From: JBAYFX01 sp041666965
Lineage (GTDB): Bacteria > Patescibacteriota > Microgenomatia > UBA12405
DNA: 21,496 bases
Direction: 5' to 3'
Assembly (NCBI GenBank): GCA_041666965.1
Contig: JBAYFX010000012.1
Location: 1-21,496, forward strand
The position numbers and the translations under genes were made by a program. The notes below the pieces were generated by a model. It saw only the letters and a program-made list of their open reading frames with translations, ran no database searches and was not told the DNA's origin. This document shows, piece by piece, positions 7,452 through 14,303 of the stretch (position 1 is the first letter of the stretch; each line of letters begins with the position of its first letter).

Positions 7452-7580
7452 AGGACAACCTTCGATTTCGGCTAATTTTTCTACTAAATCAAGAGAGGAG
7501 AGACGGGTAAAATCACGAATGTTTTTGAGTAAGCCACCAGTAGCATAGCTGCTTTTTTCTACAACAAGAAATTATATCAT

Positions 7581-7586
7581 ATTATA
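7581..7586 (-). promoter_or_regulatory. Candidate -10 box upstream of 442-codon gene
   Basis: A perfect TATAAT on the minus strand. Transcription would begin near 7573-7575, right at the beginning of the open frame that extends the gene upstream. No convincing -35 hexamer is seen 16-18 bases further on. Confidence 0.4.
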
Positions 7587-7686
7587 GGTTCTTTGATCTT
7601 AAGACTGATAGACTAATAAATTCTTGCTTGCTGGTTAAAACACTAAATAATAAGCAGAGTAAACTAGGCAAAACAGGGCAAAGATA

Positions 7687-7709
7687 AACAAAACTATTTC
7701 AAGAAATAG
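7687..7709 (-). terminator. Weak intrinsic terminator after 825-aa surface protein
   Basis: On the minus strand a perfect 7-bp stem (CTATTTC / GAAATAG, 7694-7709, 2-nt loop) is followed by TTTTG and TTT. It lies 21 nt after the stop of the surface-protein gene. The stem is AT-rich and the loop very tight, so the call is moderate. Confidence 0.5.
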
Positions 7710-7729
7710 GCTAAAACGACGACGGGTAA

Positions 7730-10207
7730 TTATTTTTTGGGAATACGCCATATTTTTATTTGACGACTAATGTAGGCAACTGACAATAAAAATAACAAAA
7801 AAGAGGGAAGGCGCGATGTAGGAGATGAAGGCCGAGGCAGAAACTGGTAGCGACCGAGAGTATCGGAATCGGCGGCTAAAACTTCTCCCCTTCTTAGCTG
7901 TACAATTTGTTTGACCATAAAACTAGTTTCGGCAACCGGAGAAACTACCTCACGGTTTAGTTCATCGTAACCTACTACCCAGGAACGTGTACGGTATTTG
8001 CCGGAGGCGTCAACCATGGGTATGCCAAAATTAACCAGACCGCCGACACTGACATCGATATCTCCCAAAAATATTGTATCTTCGGACCAAAGTTGATCGG
8101 CTTGGTCATAAATTTGATGAACCAAGACAGCGTCTTTAATTTTGCGGTCCCCGATATTTTTTACATTTATCTCAAAAGTCACCACGTCATTGGGGAGGAT
8201 AAAGTCGTTGACGTTATTGGCAGCGTCAACCCTTAGTGCCGGCTGACCTTGGTATGAGCTCGAATCACCAGAATTTGAGGAGGAAGAGGTAGATGCGGAA
8301 GAATTGTCGGCTGTAACTAGCGGATACCAGATAATCGTAGCCCAACGGCTATGATTGTTTTGGAGATCGGATTCTGATGACTGGTTACTAATTGCTACCC
8401 TGGTTTCTGCCTCAAAATCAGTAGTGTCTCCCAAAGAATCAATGCGGGTGGTTAAGTTAAAAGTTCGAGTTGATTTGGCTTGAAAACGGTCCAAGTGCCA
8501 AACAATTTTGGAACCGTTTACGATGGGAGTTAACCCGCTATCATCGCCAAGATATACCATTTGAGGCGGAAGATCCAACTCGAGGGTGGTTCCGAGAGCC
8601 GGATCATGCCCTAAATTTGCCAGATCGACTTTAAATGTTTGAATATCTCCAAGCGTACCGCGAGTTAGAGAACCGGTAATGTTGACGAATAAATCCGGGT
8701 AAGCGTAAATTACATTGCCTTTCCAATTACCGATGATATTGGTAATGGTCCAAAACCAACGACTGTCATTAAAATTTAAATTAGCAAGATTAAGAATATT
8801 GGCAATAGCCGTGGCATTGCCGGTTTGAAGGATCGAAGTTGAGGCATCGGCCACCTGATTGTTGCCGGTATTAGCCATAACGTTAACTTGGTTATTGATG
8901 TAAGCTTGGTTAATGCCAAGTGTTGATTGGCCCGGGAAACAGGAAGAACAGCCAAACTGACTAAGTAACAAAAGGAGCTGATTGGCAAGAATCGGCTCCA
9001 CTGAACCCGGGAAAAGCCGGTTGTAAATACTGCCTGAGGGGGTACCCAAAACATTGAGTAGAAACAACATTTGATTTTCGGGACTTAAATTGGCCAAATT
9101 AGCCTGGTTGGTTAGGGCGTAAGCCGCTGAGGTGGTAATGGTTGAGGAACCGGAGGTAGAAGTACTATTGTCTCCAGAATTGGCCTGAGTTGAAGCGGTA
9201 GAGTTAATGTCTGCCACTTGATTAATGGAAGAGTCTGAAGAAGATGAAGAATTATTGGGCGAAGAAAAGGATGAAGGATTGGGTAAAATAATATCCCCAA
9301 GGTTGTCAGCCGCAATATTGACAACACCTATAAACAGCTGACTGTTAATAAGATTGGTGTTAACGAGATTGACAACATTGGCCAAAGCCGTAGCGTCCCC
9401 GGTGACAATTAAAACATGATTTCCCCCTTCAACCTGATTTTGGCCGGTATTGGCCATGACGGTAATGTGATTATTTAGTCGGGCTAAATTATAGGGACTT
9501 ATGAGGAGCACGGTTTGGCCGGATAAGCCGGGTTGAATTAAGGAAACACCACTACCGGTTACCAAATTGGACCAAATACCATTTAAATCCAGATTGGCCC
9601 ACTCGTTGGAGAAATCGTTGACTATATATAAACCCAATTGGCTATTTAGTAGATTGGTGTTAATTAAGTTTATGACGTTGGCGTAAGCTAGAGCACTGCC
9701 GGTAGTGATTTGGACATTGGCCTCGGGGTCAGCCACAGAATTATCCCCAGTGGTGGCTTGGGCAGTACCAACGGTAGTAACCCCAACATCGTTAACAACT
9801 AAAGATGGAGACTGAGTTGGAGTAGGAGTAGATTCCGGAGTAAGAGTCGGGGTTAGTTCCGAAGTTGGTGTAGTTGGGACAGTCGGAGCAACATCAGATG
9901 GGACAGAATCCGGGGCAGCTGTTGGAGTGGAAGTTGGATCGGGCGGAGGAGAGACATTACTATTAACCTGGGTGTCAATGTTGGCTTCAGATACGGCGTT
10001 GCCGGTGCTTATTATAGTATCTGGTTCTGGGGTGGGAGTGGCGGTTGGGTCAGGAGTTGGCGTGAAATCAGGAGTGGAAACAACTTGAGTTTGAGTTTCA
10101 TTAAGTAAGGCATCCTGGGCAAAGGATGGAGAAGGAATACCAAAAGTTACTACTAAAAGACCGGTAAGAAAAAGAACTGAAATTAGTTTATTAATTTTTT
10201 TGAGCAT
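7730..10207 (-). CDS. Secreted, membrane-anchored repeat protein (825 aa)
   Basis: A large cell-surface protein. Domains in order: a signal peptide (1-30, SFA before Q31); a Pro/Thr/Ser-rich stalk (about 45-135, TPTP and PTPT runs); and four repeats of about 48 residues starting near 152, 253, 343 and 446. Each repeat follows the pattern N(T/S)G-N ... TG-A-A-AN-(I/V)NL-N-N. A DUF11-like beta domain follows (about 505-625, TLELDLPPQMVYLGD and W-rich end), then a Ser-rich linker, a CARDB/FN3-like domain (about 655-765), and a C-terminal hydrophobic segment (about 800-816) ending in a basic tail (RQIKIWRIPKK) that would anchor it with a short cytoplasmic end. No LPxTG is present. A CSSC pair (420-423) lies between repeats 3 and 4. 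It follows the 178-aa repeat protein and probably shares its transcript. A role in attachment or a surface layer is inferred. Confidence 0.85.
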   Translation of the reverse strand: MLKKINKLISVLFLTGLLVVTFGIPSPSFAQDALLNETQTQVVSTPDFTPTPDPTATPTPEPDTIISTGNAVSEANIDTQVNSNVSPPPDPTSTPTAAPDSVPSDVAPTVPTTPTSELTPTLTPESTPTPTQSPSLVVNDVGVTTVGTAQATTGDNSVADPEANVQITTGSALAYANVINLINTNLLNSQLGLYIVNDFSNEWANLDLNGIWSNLVTGSGVSLIQPGLSGQTVLLISPYNLARLNNHITVMANTGQNQVEGGNHVLIVTGDATALANVVNLVNTNLINSQLFIGVVNIAADNLGDIILPNPSSFSSPNNSSSSSDSSINQVADINSTASTQANSGDNSTSTSGSSTITTSAAYALTNQANLANLSPENQMLFLLNVLGTPSGSIYNRLFPGSVEPILANQLLLLLSQFGCSSCFPGQSTLGINQAYINNQVNVMANTGNNQVADASTSILQTGNATAIANILNLANLNFNDSRWFWTITNIIGNWKGNVIYAYPDLFVNITGSLTRGTLGDIQTFKVDLANLGHDPALGTTLELDLPPQMVYLGDDSGLTPIVNGSKIVWHLDRFQAKSTRTFNLTTRIDSLGDTTDFEAETRVAISNQSSESDLQNNHSRWATIIWYPLVTADNSSASTSSSSNSGDSSSYQGQPALRVDAANNVNDFILPNDVVTFEINVKNIGDRKIKDAVLVHQIYDQADQLWSEDTIFLGDIDVSVGGLVNFGIPMVDASGKYRTRSWVVGYDELNREVVSPVAETSFMVKQIVQLRRGEVLAADSDTLGRYQFLPRPSSPTSRLPSFLLFLLSVAYISRQIKIWRIPKK

Positions 10208-10216
10208 GAAGCCTTA

Positions 10217-10246
10217 TTCCACCGGAAGTAATAACTTCCGGTGGAA
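10217..10246 (-). repeat. Perfect 13-bp hairpin between two repeat-protein genes
   Basis: TTCCACCGGAAGT and its exact complement ACTTCCGGTGGAA flank a 4-nt loop. On the minus strand the hairpin sits between the stop of the 178-aa gene and the ATG of the 825-aa gene, ending about 10 bases before that ATG. The U-run lies on the upstream side, so it is a poor terminator for the minus strand. It more likely adjusts the ratio of the two proteins by partial termination, mRNA protection or masking of the AAGG ribosome site. Confidence 0.75.
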
Positions 10247-10259
10247 AAAAAGCAAAAAG

Positions 10260-10796
10260 TTAATGACCGAAACCATGTCTATTGACGTTGACCAAGGTCA
10301 CACTTCGGGTAGTTGAAGAAGCTGAACCGGTGCGAATAACTGAAGTACCAGTTAAACCTCCTGCTCCAGCAATTACACCGTGAGCTTTGGAAACATCAAC
10401 CACATTATCCTGATAGTTGGCTCCACTATCAGCGCTAGCTAAAGTAGCAGAAGCGACTTTAGTTGTAGCATTGCTATTGGCTGGGGCAAACCCAGTGTGG
10501 GGCGTCGCTGCTGAAACTACAGTAATCGATCTGGCGTCAGCTGTGGCGGGGCCAGTGGTAATTTCCTTGTAACCACCAAGTCCGACAGCCAAACCAACAA
10601 CGTGGCTGGCTTTGTTGACGGAAACCACGTTACTTTGACTATTTCCGCCGGTATTGGACACGGCAGTTGTCTCGGTTGTTACCTGAACAGAACTATTGTG
10701 ATCAGGAAGCCACCAGGCATCTAGAGCCAAAGCCGGGACGGCGTAAACAAATAAAGCTGCGATTGCCGCAGTAACTGCGACAGTATTTTTTGACAT
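10260..10796 (-). CDS. Small exported protein with two internal repeats
   Basis: A 178-residue exported protein of unknown family. A signal peptide covers residues 1-24 (ALA before L25). The mature chain contains two matching units of about 50 residues (45-95 and 120-170). Each runs: SNTGGN/ADSGAN, QxNVVxVxKA, a Gly-rich middle, I(T/R)TGxA, then RS(I/V)T(V/L)V. The strand-turn-strand pattern with regular Asn/Gly turns suggests a beta-solenoid-like or self-associating fold (inference). The same TG-A...N grammar occurs in the adjacent 825-aa protein. The ATG is preceded by GGAGG (10804-10808) with 7-nt spacing, the best ribosome-binding site in the middle region, so strong expression is likely. 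The C-terminus is short and His-containing, with no anchor. Confidence 0.8.
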   Translation of the reverse strand: MSKNTVAVTAAIAALFVYAVPALALDAWWLPDHNSSVQVTTETTAVSNTGGNSQSNVVSVNKASHVVGLAVGLGGYKEITTGPATADARSITVVSAATPHTGFAPANSNATTKVASATLASADSGANYQDNVVDVSKAHGVIAGAGGLTGTSVIRTGSASSTTRSVTLVNVNRHGFGH

Positions 10797-11342
10797 ATCT
10801 TTTCCTCCAAAATAATTAATAAATTTAGGGCAAAATAGCGGTTACAAATAAAATTACGTTGAGTTATATGTTAAATAATGTCACTCCGGTTATCCTTTTG
10901 TCAAATGTATCTTATCCTTTATTTTTTTTATATATAAGTTCGATGTTTAGGGCTAATTTATTGAAAGTGGCAAAGTGTTATTTTGGTAATAACTGAATAA
11001 TAATTGTAATAAGGTGACCCTATTATTTGTTTACGTAGATATAATTTTTACTTATGAATATTTAAGTTATTAACGTATATTGAGGACTAATTTTATTAAT
11101 AAAAAATATAAATATCTATAAACGTTTCTCTTACAAAAACAGGAATATGGGGAGTAAATATAGTAATGTCCGAGTAAATGTTTTGACCTATATATTCTTA
11201 GCTATTATGATAGTAAAAACAGGGCCAAAATCTGTTGTAGTGTGAAAAGGATTAACGTGATTGACTAATATATTTGGTGATTCAACAAAGATTTACATCA
11301 TCTCTCAAAGACTTTTGGCAGCTTCACCTCTTTGAAAGGTAA
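10797..11342. other. AT-rich 546-bp intergenic region
   Basis: No convincing protein-coding frame or RNA gene is seen. The left end holds the ribosome-binding site and a candidate promoter for the 178-aa protein. The rest is AT-rich with no strong hairpin. AAAGGT (11335-11340) and ACCTTT (11355-11360) form a weak inverted repeat over the stop of the DUF4395 gene, without a clear U-tract. Confidence 0.6.
10875..10904 (-). promoter_or_regulatory. Candidate promoter of the repeat-protein locus
   Basis: On the minus strand a perfect -35 TTGACA (10899-10904) is followed after 18 bases by CATTAT (10875-10880), a 4/6 match to -10. Transcription would start near 10868, giving a leader of about 70 nt that contains the GGAGG site of the 178-aa gene. 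Confidence 0.4.
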
Positions 11343-12161
11343 TTATTTACATTCACCTTTAAAATAGGCCCATTCTTCACAAACTGTTCCGTTTTGGAGT
11401 GTACACATGCCAACTTGCCCTCCAGGTTGGTCCTCAATTGAAAGTTTTCCGCCTTTCTTTAAACAATTCACAGATGCGGGGTTTGAAAGTTGAGTATTTT
11501 CCTCATTTTTGTCGGGACTATTAATTCCAAACAAATCGCGTGGTTTTTGGTTAAGTTTACCGTTATACAAATTACCGATAAAAAAGACCGAAGCAATAAA
11601 TGCCAACAATAAGAGCAATTGAAATTTTGATGTTTTTTGAATCTCCTGTTTTTGTTTTACATCACAGACTTCGCCGGGGCAATATTGGGTTTTATCTTTA
11701 AAAAATAAGGGGTAAAATTTGCACCCTAAACAAATTCCGAAAGCCGATTCAAAGAAGAGAAAAGCCAAGCAAACAATGCAGGTGAGGCCGGTAATCGGAC
11801 TAATGACATTTAGAATATTTAATTGCAAAAACATGCTTCCTACTAGTAGTACACCAATTATCCAGGCAAATTTTTTTTGAGGCGCCCCGACATATTCGGG
11901 AGTTTGATTTCTAACAATCAGACGACCAAGAATCAGGGACGGCGAAAATTCGGGGTTTATAAAAACCCTAATAATTAGATCGGTAAGAAATAAGGTTATT
12001 ACGTACTTTATGGGAACAAAATTTTCTTTAAACAAAATGAACATCCAGGAAGTAAAGGTAACTAAGAACAAGACCCCGGCAGCCGCCCGAATTTCCCGCT
12101 CGTTTAGAACAGGAATGCTATAGCCCTCAACGTCTTGACCAAATTTGATTATTTTACTCAT
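11343..12161 (-). CDS. DUF4395 membrane protein fused to C-terminal DUF333 domain
   Basis: A 272-residue integral membrane protein. Residues 1-155 match the DUF4395 pattern: VLNEREIRAAAG, a pair of membrane segments (about 27-45 and 53-70), NPEFSPSLILGR, APQKKFAW, two more segments (about 100-137), and FFESAFGICLGCKFY with the paired cysteines (C144, C147). A fifth hydrophobic segment covers about 180-197. The tail (227-271) matches DUF333: NPASVNC, KKGGKL, GGQVGMC, NGTVCEEWAYF, C at the end. This domain is usually found alone in small exported proteins annotated as putative hemolysins, a label with little support. Neither domain has a proven biochemical role; a redox or thiol-related envelope function is a guess from the cysteines. 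TTTAAT (12169-12174) lies 7 bases before the ATG and no Shine-Dalgarno is present. Confidence 0.85.
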   Translation of the reverse strand: MSKIIKFGQDVEGYSIPVLNEREIRAAAGVLFLVTFTSWMFILFKENFVPIKYVITLFLTDLIIRVFINPEFSPSLILGRLIVRNQTPEYVGAPQKKFAWIIGVLLVGSMFLQLNILNVISPITGLTCIVCLAFLFFESAFGICLGCKFYPLFFKDKTQYCPGEVCDVKQKQEIQKTSKFQLLLLLAFIASVFFIGNLYNGKLNQKPRDLFGINSPDKNEENTQLSNPASVNCLKKGGKLSIEDQPGGQVGMCTLQNGTVCEEWAYFKGECK

Positions 12162-12168
12162 TTTTTAG

Positions 12169-12174
12169 ATTAAA
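12169..12174 (-). promoter_or_regulatory. Candidate -10 box, DUF4395-DUF333 gene
   Basis: TTTAAT (5/6 match to TATAAT) ends 7 bases before the ATG, so transcription would begin at or within a base or two of the start codon. No clear -35 is visible. Confidence 0.35.
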
Positions 12175-12343
12175 GCCTTTTACCATCAACCAAATGGCTA
12201 AAAAGACTTCATTGGTAATACGTAAATATTAACAAAATAGTAGTAAGTCAGATAGATTGAAGTTATTTATATCACAACTTGTTTTCTAAGTTTGCGACGA
12301 ATGACTGTTTTAGATTCAACCTTTGTGGGTAGATTTACAGCCG

Positions 12344-12532
12344 TTATTTAAAATATTTTCGCCCTTCAACTTCGACTTGAAAGCCGCCGTAAGCCATTTT
12401 TTTTATATCAAAAGGCATTTACCATTGTTGATGATTTTTTGCGAATTGGTTCATTTCGGCTATTACTTTGGCGTTAACTTCGTCCCGGTGTTCCTTGAAG
12501 ACTAGTCTAGCTAAGCAAGCGTAAAAAAACAT
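12344..12532 (-). pseudogene. Remnant of a DUF1428 (YbaA-like) gene with internal stop
   Basis: The minus strand encodes, in one frame, VFKEHRDEVNAKVIAEMNQF..., then a TAA (12419-12421), then MPFDIKKMAYGGFQVEVEG up to a TAA at 12344-12346. DUF1428 proteins (for example E. coli YbaA) have RDAANQKMM followed by MPFDGKRMIYGGF at their C-terminus, so both halves and their order are recognisable. Only about the last 50 residues of a family usually near 115 residues remain. The N-terminal domain is not visible upstream, where the frame becomes low-complexity from the ATG at 12532. The YGGF half downstream of the stop could still be made as a 24-residue peptide, but this is most simply a decaying gene. 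The surrounding 12162-12630 holds no intact gene. Confidence 0.75.
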
Positions 12533-12630
12533 AAAGGCTTGAAAATGAGTTTGATAAGAAAAATTCACGCGCTAATTTGCTATGAAAACTAGAGATTGAC
12601 AATATTACGCTAACAGTTAGCACAATTTTA

Positions 12631-13107
12631 TTATTCTCGTATTTTACCGAATTGCCTTTCAATAATCGCCTCAAGATAATTTGGATCCCCTGTTTTACTC
12701 CCCATTGGCAATAAAAGAGTCCTTAACTCAAAGGCGGTACGGCCCTCTTGCTGCGACCATTCAAACGCTTCTTGGGCTTCTTGCCCCAAGTAACTAATAC
12801 TACGCAATGTATTTGGTGGTAATGAGGCAAGGTCGGCTGCGGATTGGATCACTTGAGGGAGATGAGCGATTAATTGAGCACTTAGCCTTAACAATGAGAG
12901 GTTTTGGTCACTTCCGCTTTTTATTGAGGCAATTTCTCCCATTAACGTTCTATACTGGGTCGCAAATGTTCTTAATATCTGTTCCGTTGTACCTGGTAAA
13001 CCGCGATAATCCGTATTAAGTACATATGATCTTTGCCCGCAACTGCAGGCACCAAGAACACTGCCACAAGTTCTGCAAACTATGGGAGAGGTGCAGCTTT
13101 CAGTCAT
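12631..13107 (-). CDS. Hypothetical small protein with N-terminal Cys motif
   Basis: A 158-residue soluble protein of unrecognised family. The N-terminus has five cysteines (C5, C11, C14, C21, C23) in a CxxC...CxC arrangement that could form a zinc ribbon. The rest (about 35-158) is predicted helical from its composition, with a Leu/Ala/Gln-rich middle and an EAQEAFEWSQQEGR stretch. There is no signal peptide or membrane segment. The promoter is unusually clear (see the site at 13117-13144) and places transcription 2-5 bases before the ATG, supporting this start. It stands alone between the DUF1428 remnant and a strong terminator hairpin. Confidence 0.7.
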   Translation of the reverse strand: MTESCTSPIVCRTCGSVLGACSCGQRSYVLNTDYRGLPGTTEQILRTFATQYRTLMGEIASIKSGSDQNLSLLRLSAQLIAHLPQVIQSAADLASLPPNTLRSISYLGQEAQEAFEWSQQEGRTAFELRTLLLPMGSKTGDPNYLEAIIERQFGKIRE

Positions 13108-13116
13108 ATACTGGTG

Positions 13117-13144
13117 AATATACAGGATAACAAGGAAAAGTCAA
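13117..13144 (-). promoter_or_regulatory. Promoter of Cys-motif protein, near-leaderless
   Basis: On the minus strand TTGACT (13139-13144, 5/6) and TATATT (13117-13122, 5/6) are separated by 16 bases. The -10 ends 9 bases before the ATG at 13107, so the mRNA would have almost no leader. A perfect 11-bp palindrome, ACGGTAACCGT (13184-13194), lies about 40 bases upstream and could be an operator. Confidence 0.6.
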
Positions 13145-13434
13145 TATTATGGGTCGCTTTTGCAATTACTCAGTGCCTTGGAAACGGTAACCGTATTTGG
13201 AACTAAAACATGAAAGATGATGCGTACGTGTATACTAATAAACCATTTCTTCCTCAAGTAAGGTTATTAATGATGTAGGACTTAAAATATATTGGATAAT
13301 ATTAATTTATTACCTGGAGGGTTTAGATTTGGGTGTTGGCAAATAAAGTTTTATTATCACTGTTTTAGTTTTCATAACAAATAAAAAGGACGAAACCGGA
13401 CCTGTGCTTTGCAGGGTCAAATAAAGGTGAGAAG
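13145..13434. other. Intergenic region without a recognised gene
   Basis: No protein frame of note. On the + strand GACCTG and CAGGGTC (about 13399-13418) can pair around TGCTTTG, upstream of the terminator hairpin at 13435-13475. A small RNA ending at that hairpin is conceivable, but no good + strand promoter is seen. Confidence 0.4.
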
Positions 13435-13475
13435 ATATTAAAAAACGCTGGCGACTTGCCAGCTTTTTTTAATAT
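13435..13475 (-). terminator. Bidirectional intrinsic terminator
   Basis: An 18-bp inverted repeat with one mismatch: a GCTGGC/GCCAGC core (13447-13452 and 13458-13463), a 5-nt loop, and flanking A6/T7 tracts extending into ATATT/AATAT. It gives a GC stem followed by a U-run in both directions. It lies 66 nt after the stop of the small membrane-protein gene, which it probably terminates, and insulates the next minus-strand gene. Confidence 0.85.
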
Positions 13476-13540
13476 GCTCCCCGTCTTAGACTCAATCAGG
13501 ACTGCTTTTGTGGGATTTAATGCTGAACAATGAAATTTCT

Positions 13541-13897
13541 TCAGCGAGGTGAATTCAAAATTGAAAAACCAATTAACGCAGATATTGCACCCAGAAAGAA
13601 AGTGGTTATTAATAGATAGTTTTCGTGTTTATTTAACATCGTTTTGTCGTCAAGTTTCTTTAGATTCAAAATAGAGTATTTTTCTAGAATTTGTGATTTT
13701 TCAAATTCATAAAACCGATGTCCAAGGTAAGAGTTGATTAATATAATGACCAGGGCTAACGCGACAATAATAAAAGTTGCCTTTCGTGGAATTATAAAAA
13801 CAATTAAAGAAAAGGAACTTATAATCTGAATTATATTTGGGATTTCCGAAACAAGAAAATCCATATATACCTTCAAATAATCATTTTTTTTAATCAT
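13541..13897 (-). CDS. Small hypothetical membrane protein
   Basis: From the ATG at 13897 it has 118 residues. Hydrophobic segments lie at about 21-37 and 41-57 (a hairpin), then a charged cytoplasmic or exposed part (58-92, rich in Lys/Glu), then a third segment at about 94-114. I do not recognise the family. A TTG at 13927 would add ten residues, but TATAAT ends 6 bases before the ATG, so the transcript would start at the ATG itself; that favours the shorter form. The nearest downstream feature is the bidirectional terminator. Confidence 0.65.
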   Translation of the reverse strand: MIKKNDYLKVYMDFLVSEIPNIIQIISSFSLIVFIIPRKATFIIVALALVIILINSYLGHRFYEFEKSQILEKYSILNLKKLDDKTMLNKHENYLLITTFFLGAISALIGFSILNSPR

Positions 13898-13903
13898 CAA
13901 ATT

Positions 13904-13925
13904 ATTATACTGAGTTCTAATACTC
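13904..13925 (-). promoter_or_regulatory. -10 box for leaderless transcript plus inverted repeat
   Basis: A perfect TATAAT (13904-13909) ends 6 bases before the ATG at 13897. Directly upstream, TGAGT and ACTCA form an inverted repeat spaced by 6 bases, overlapping the region where a -35 would be. No good -35 hexamer is present at normal spacing. Confidence 0.45.
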
Positions 13926-13972
13926 AATATATTACATCATAATAGCCGGTATTTTCCGACTTATTTCATTTG

Positions 13973-14045
13973 CTCCCCCGCGTGGACTCGGACCACGGAC
14001 CCTCCCGTTAACAGCGGGATGCTCTACCAACTGAGCTACAGGGGA
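13973..14045 (-). tRNA. tRNA-Asn (GTT)
   Basis: A full cloverleaf can be drawn on the minus strand. The acceptor stem is TCCCCTG/CGGGGGA (one T-G pair), the D-arm GCTC...GAGC with AGTTGGTA loop, the anticodon stem TCCCG/CGGGA with loop CTGTTAA (anticodon GTT, Asn), a 5-base variable loop and the T-stem CGTGG/CCACG. The discriminator is G, and CCA is not encoded. The T-loop reads TCCGAGT, so position 55 is C instead of the near-universal T (pseudouridine), although G18G19 are present in the D-loop. The 5' flank carries a partial duplicate of this gene. Confidence 0.95.
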
Positions 14046-14056
14046 ATGTGTTTCCC

Positions 14057-14148
14057 TTCTAACCAACTGACCCTCCTACGCCAAGACTTCGGCGGGCGAG
14101 GCCCTCCTTCGTTTTACTTCGGGCGGGCAAAGGCTACAGGGGAATGTG
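14057..14148 (-). repeat. Partial duplicate of the tRNA-Asn 5' end, interrupted
   Basis: ACCAACTGA (14062-14070) and GCTACAGGGGAATGTG (14133-14148) are exact copies of contiguous sequence at 14026-14034 and 14035-14050, covering the D-arm, the 5' acceptor strand and 5 bases of 5' flank. In the second copy the two pieces are separated by exactly 62 bases. The simplest reading is a tandem duplication of the tRNA 5' fragment that was later split by an inserted repeat. Confidence 0.7.
14071..14132. repeat. 62-bp GC-rich palindromic repeat, two degenerate units
   Basis: The insert consists of two similar units, each beginning CCTCCTACG/CCTCCTTCG and ending in a CTTCGG(G)CGGGC core followed by GAGG or AAAGG. 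It is much richer in GC than its surroundings and resembles small REP-like elements common between genes in CPR assemblies. Confidence 0.6.
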
Positions 14149-14303
14149 ATTCAATCTTCAATTGTCAATTACGAATGACGAATTGGGGATTATTACAAAA
14201 AGAATATAAAAAGAGCGAGACGAACAAAGACAAGGGAGATTATAAGCTAAAAACAGCCCAATGGCTAGTATAACGAATAGATTTACCTACTTTAACAGAG
14301 GTT

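Noticed and set aside
7545..7580. Programmed -1 frameshift at A-AAA-AAG in the short ATG frame at 7580
   Set aside because: The heptamer is in phase with that ATG, but a -1 shift leads to a different frame from the 442-codon gene, which would need +1. The TATAAT also places transcription start downstream of this ATG.
8776..9327. Extra minus-strand frames of 92 and 71 codons inside the 825-aa gene
   Set aside because: They are out-of-frame shadows of the repeat protein with low-complexity Leu/Pro-rich translations.
11341..11365. AAAGGT/ACCTTT inverted repeat at the DUF4395 stop as a terminator
   Set aside because: Short arms, a long loop and no U-tract on the minus strand.
12323..12505. 60-codon + strand frame
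   Set aside because: It is the antisense shadow of the DUF1428 remnant, whose conserved motifs are on the minus strand.
13300..13475. Small RNA gene on the + strand ending at the bidirectional terminator
   Set aside because: There is a weak hairpin but no convincing + strand promoter or known RNA family pattern. The terminator is explained by the minus-strand membrane-protein gene.
14019..14273. 84-codon + strand frame over the tRNA
   Set aside because: It runs antisense through tRNA-Asn and the palindromic repeat, and its translation has no protein-like pattern.
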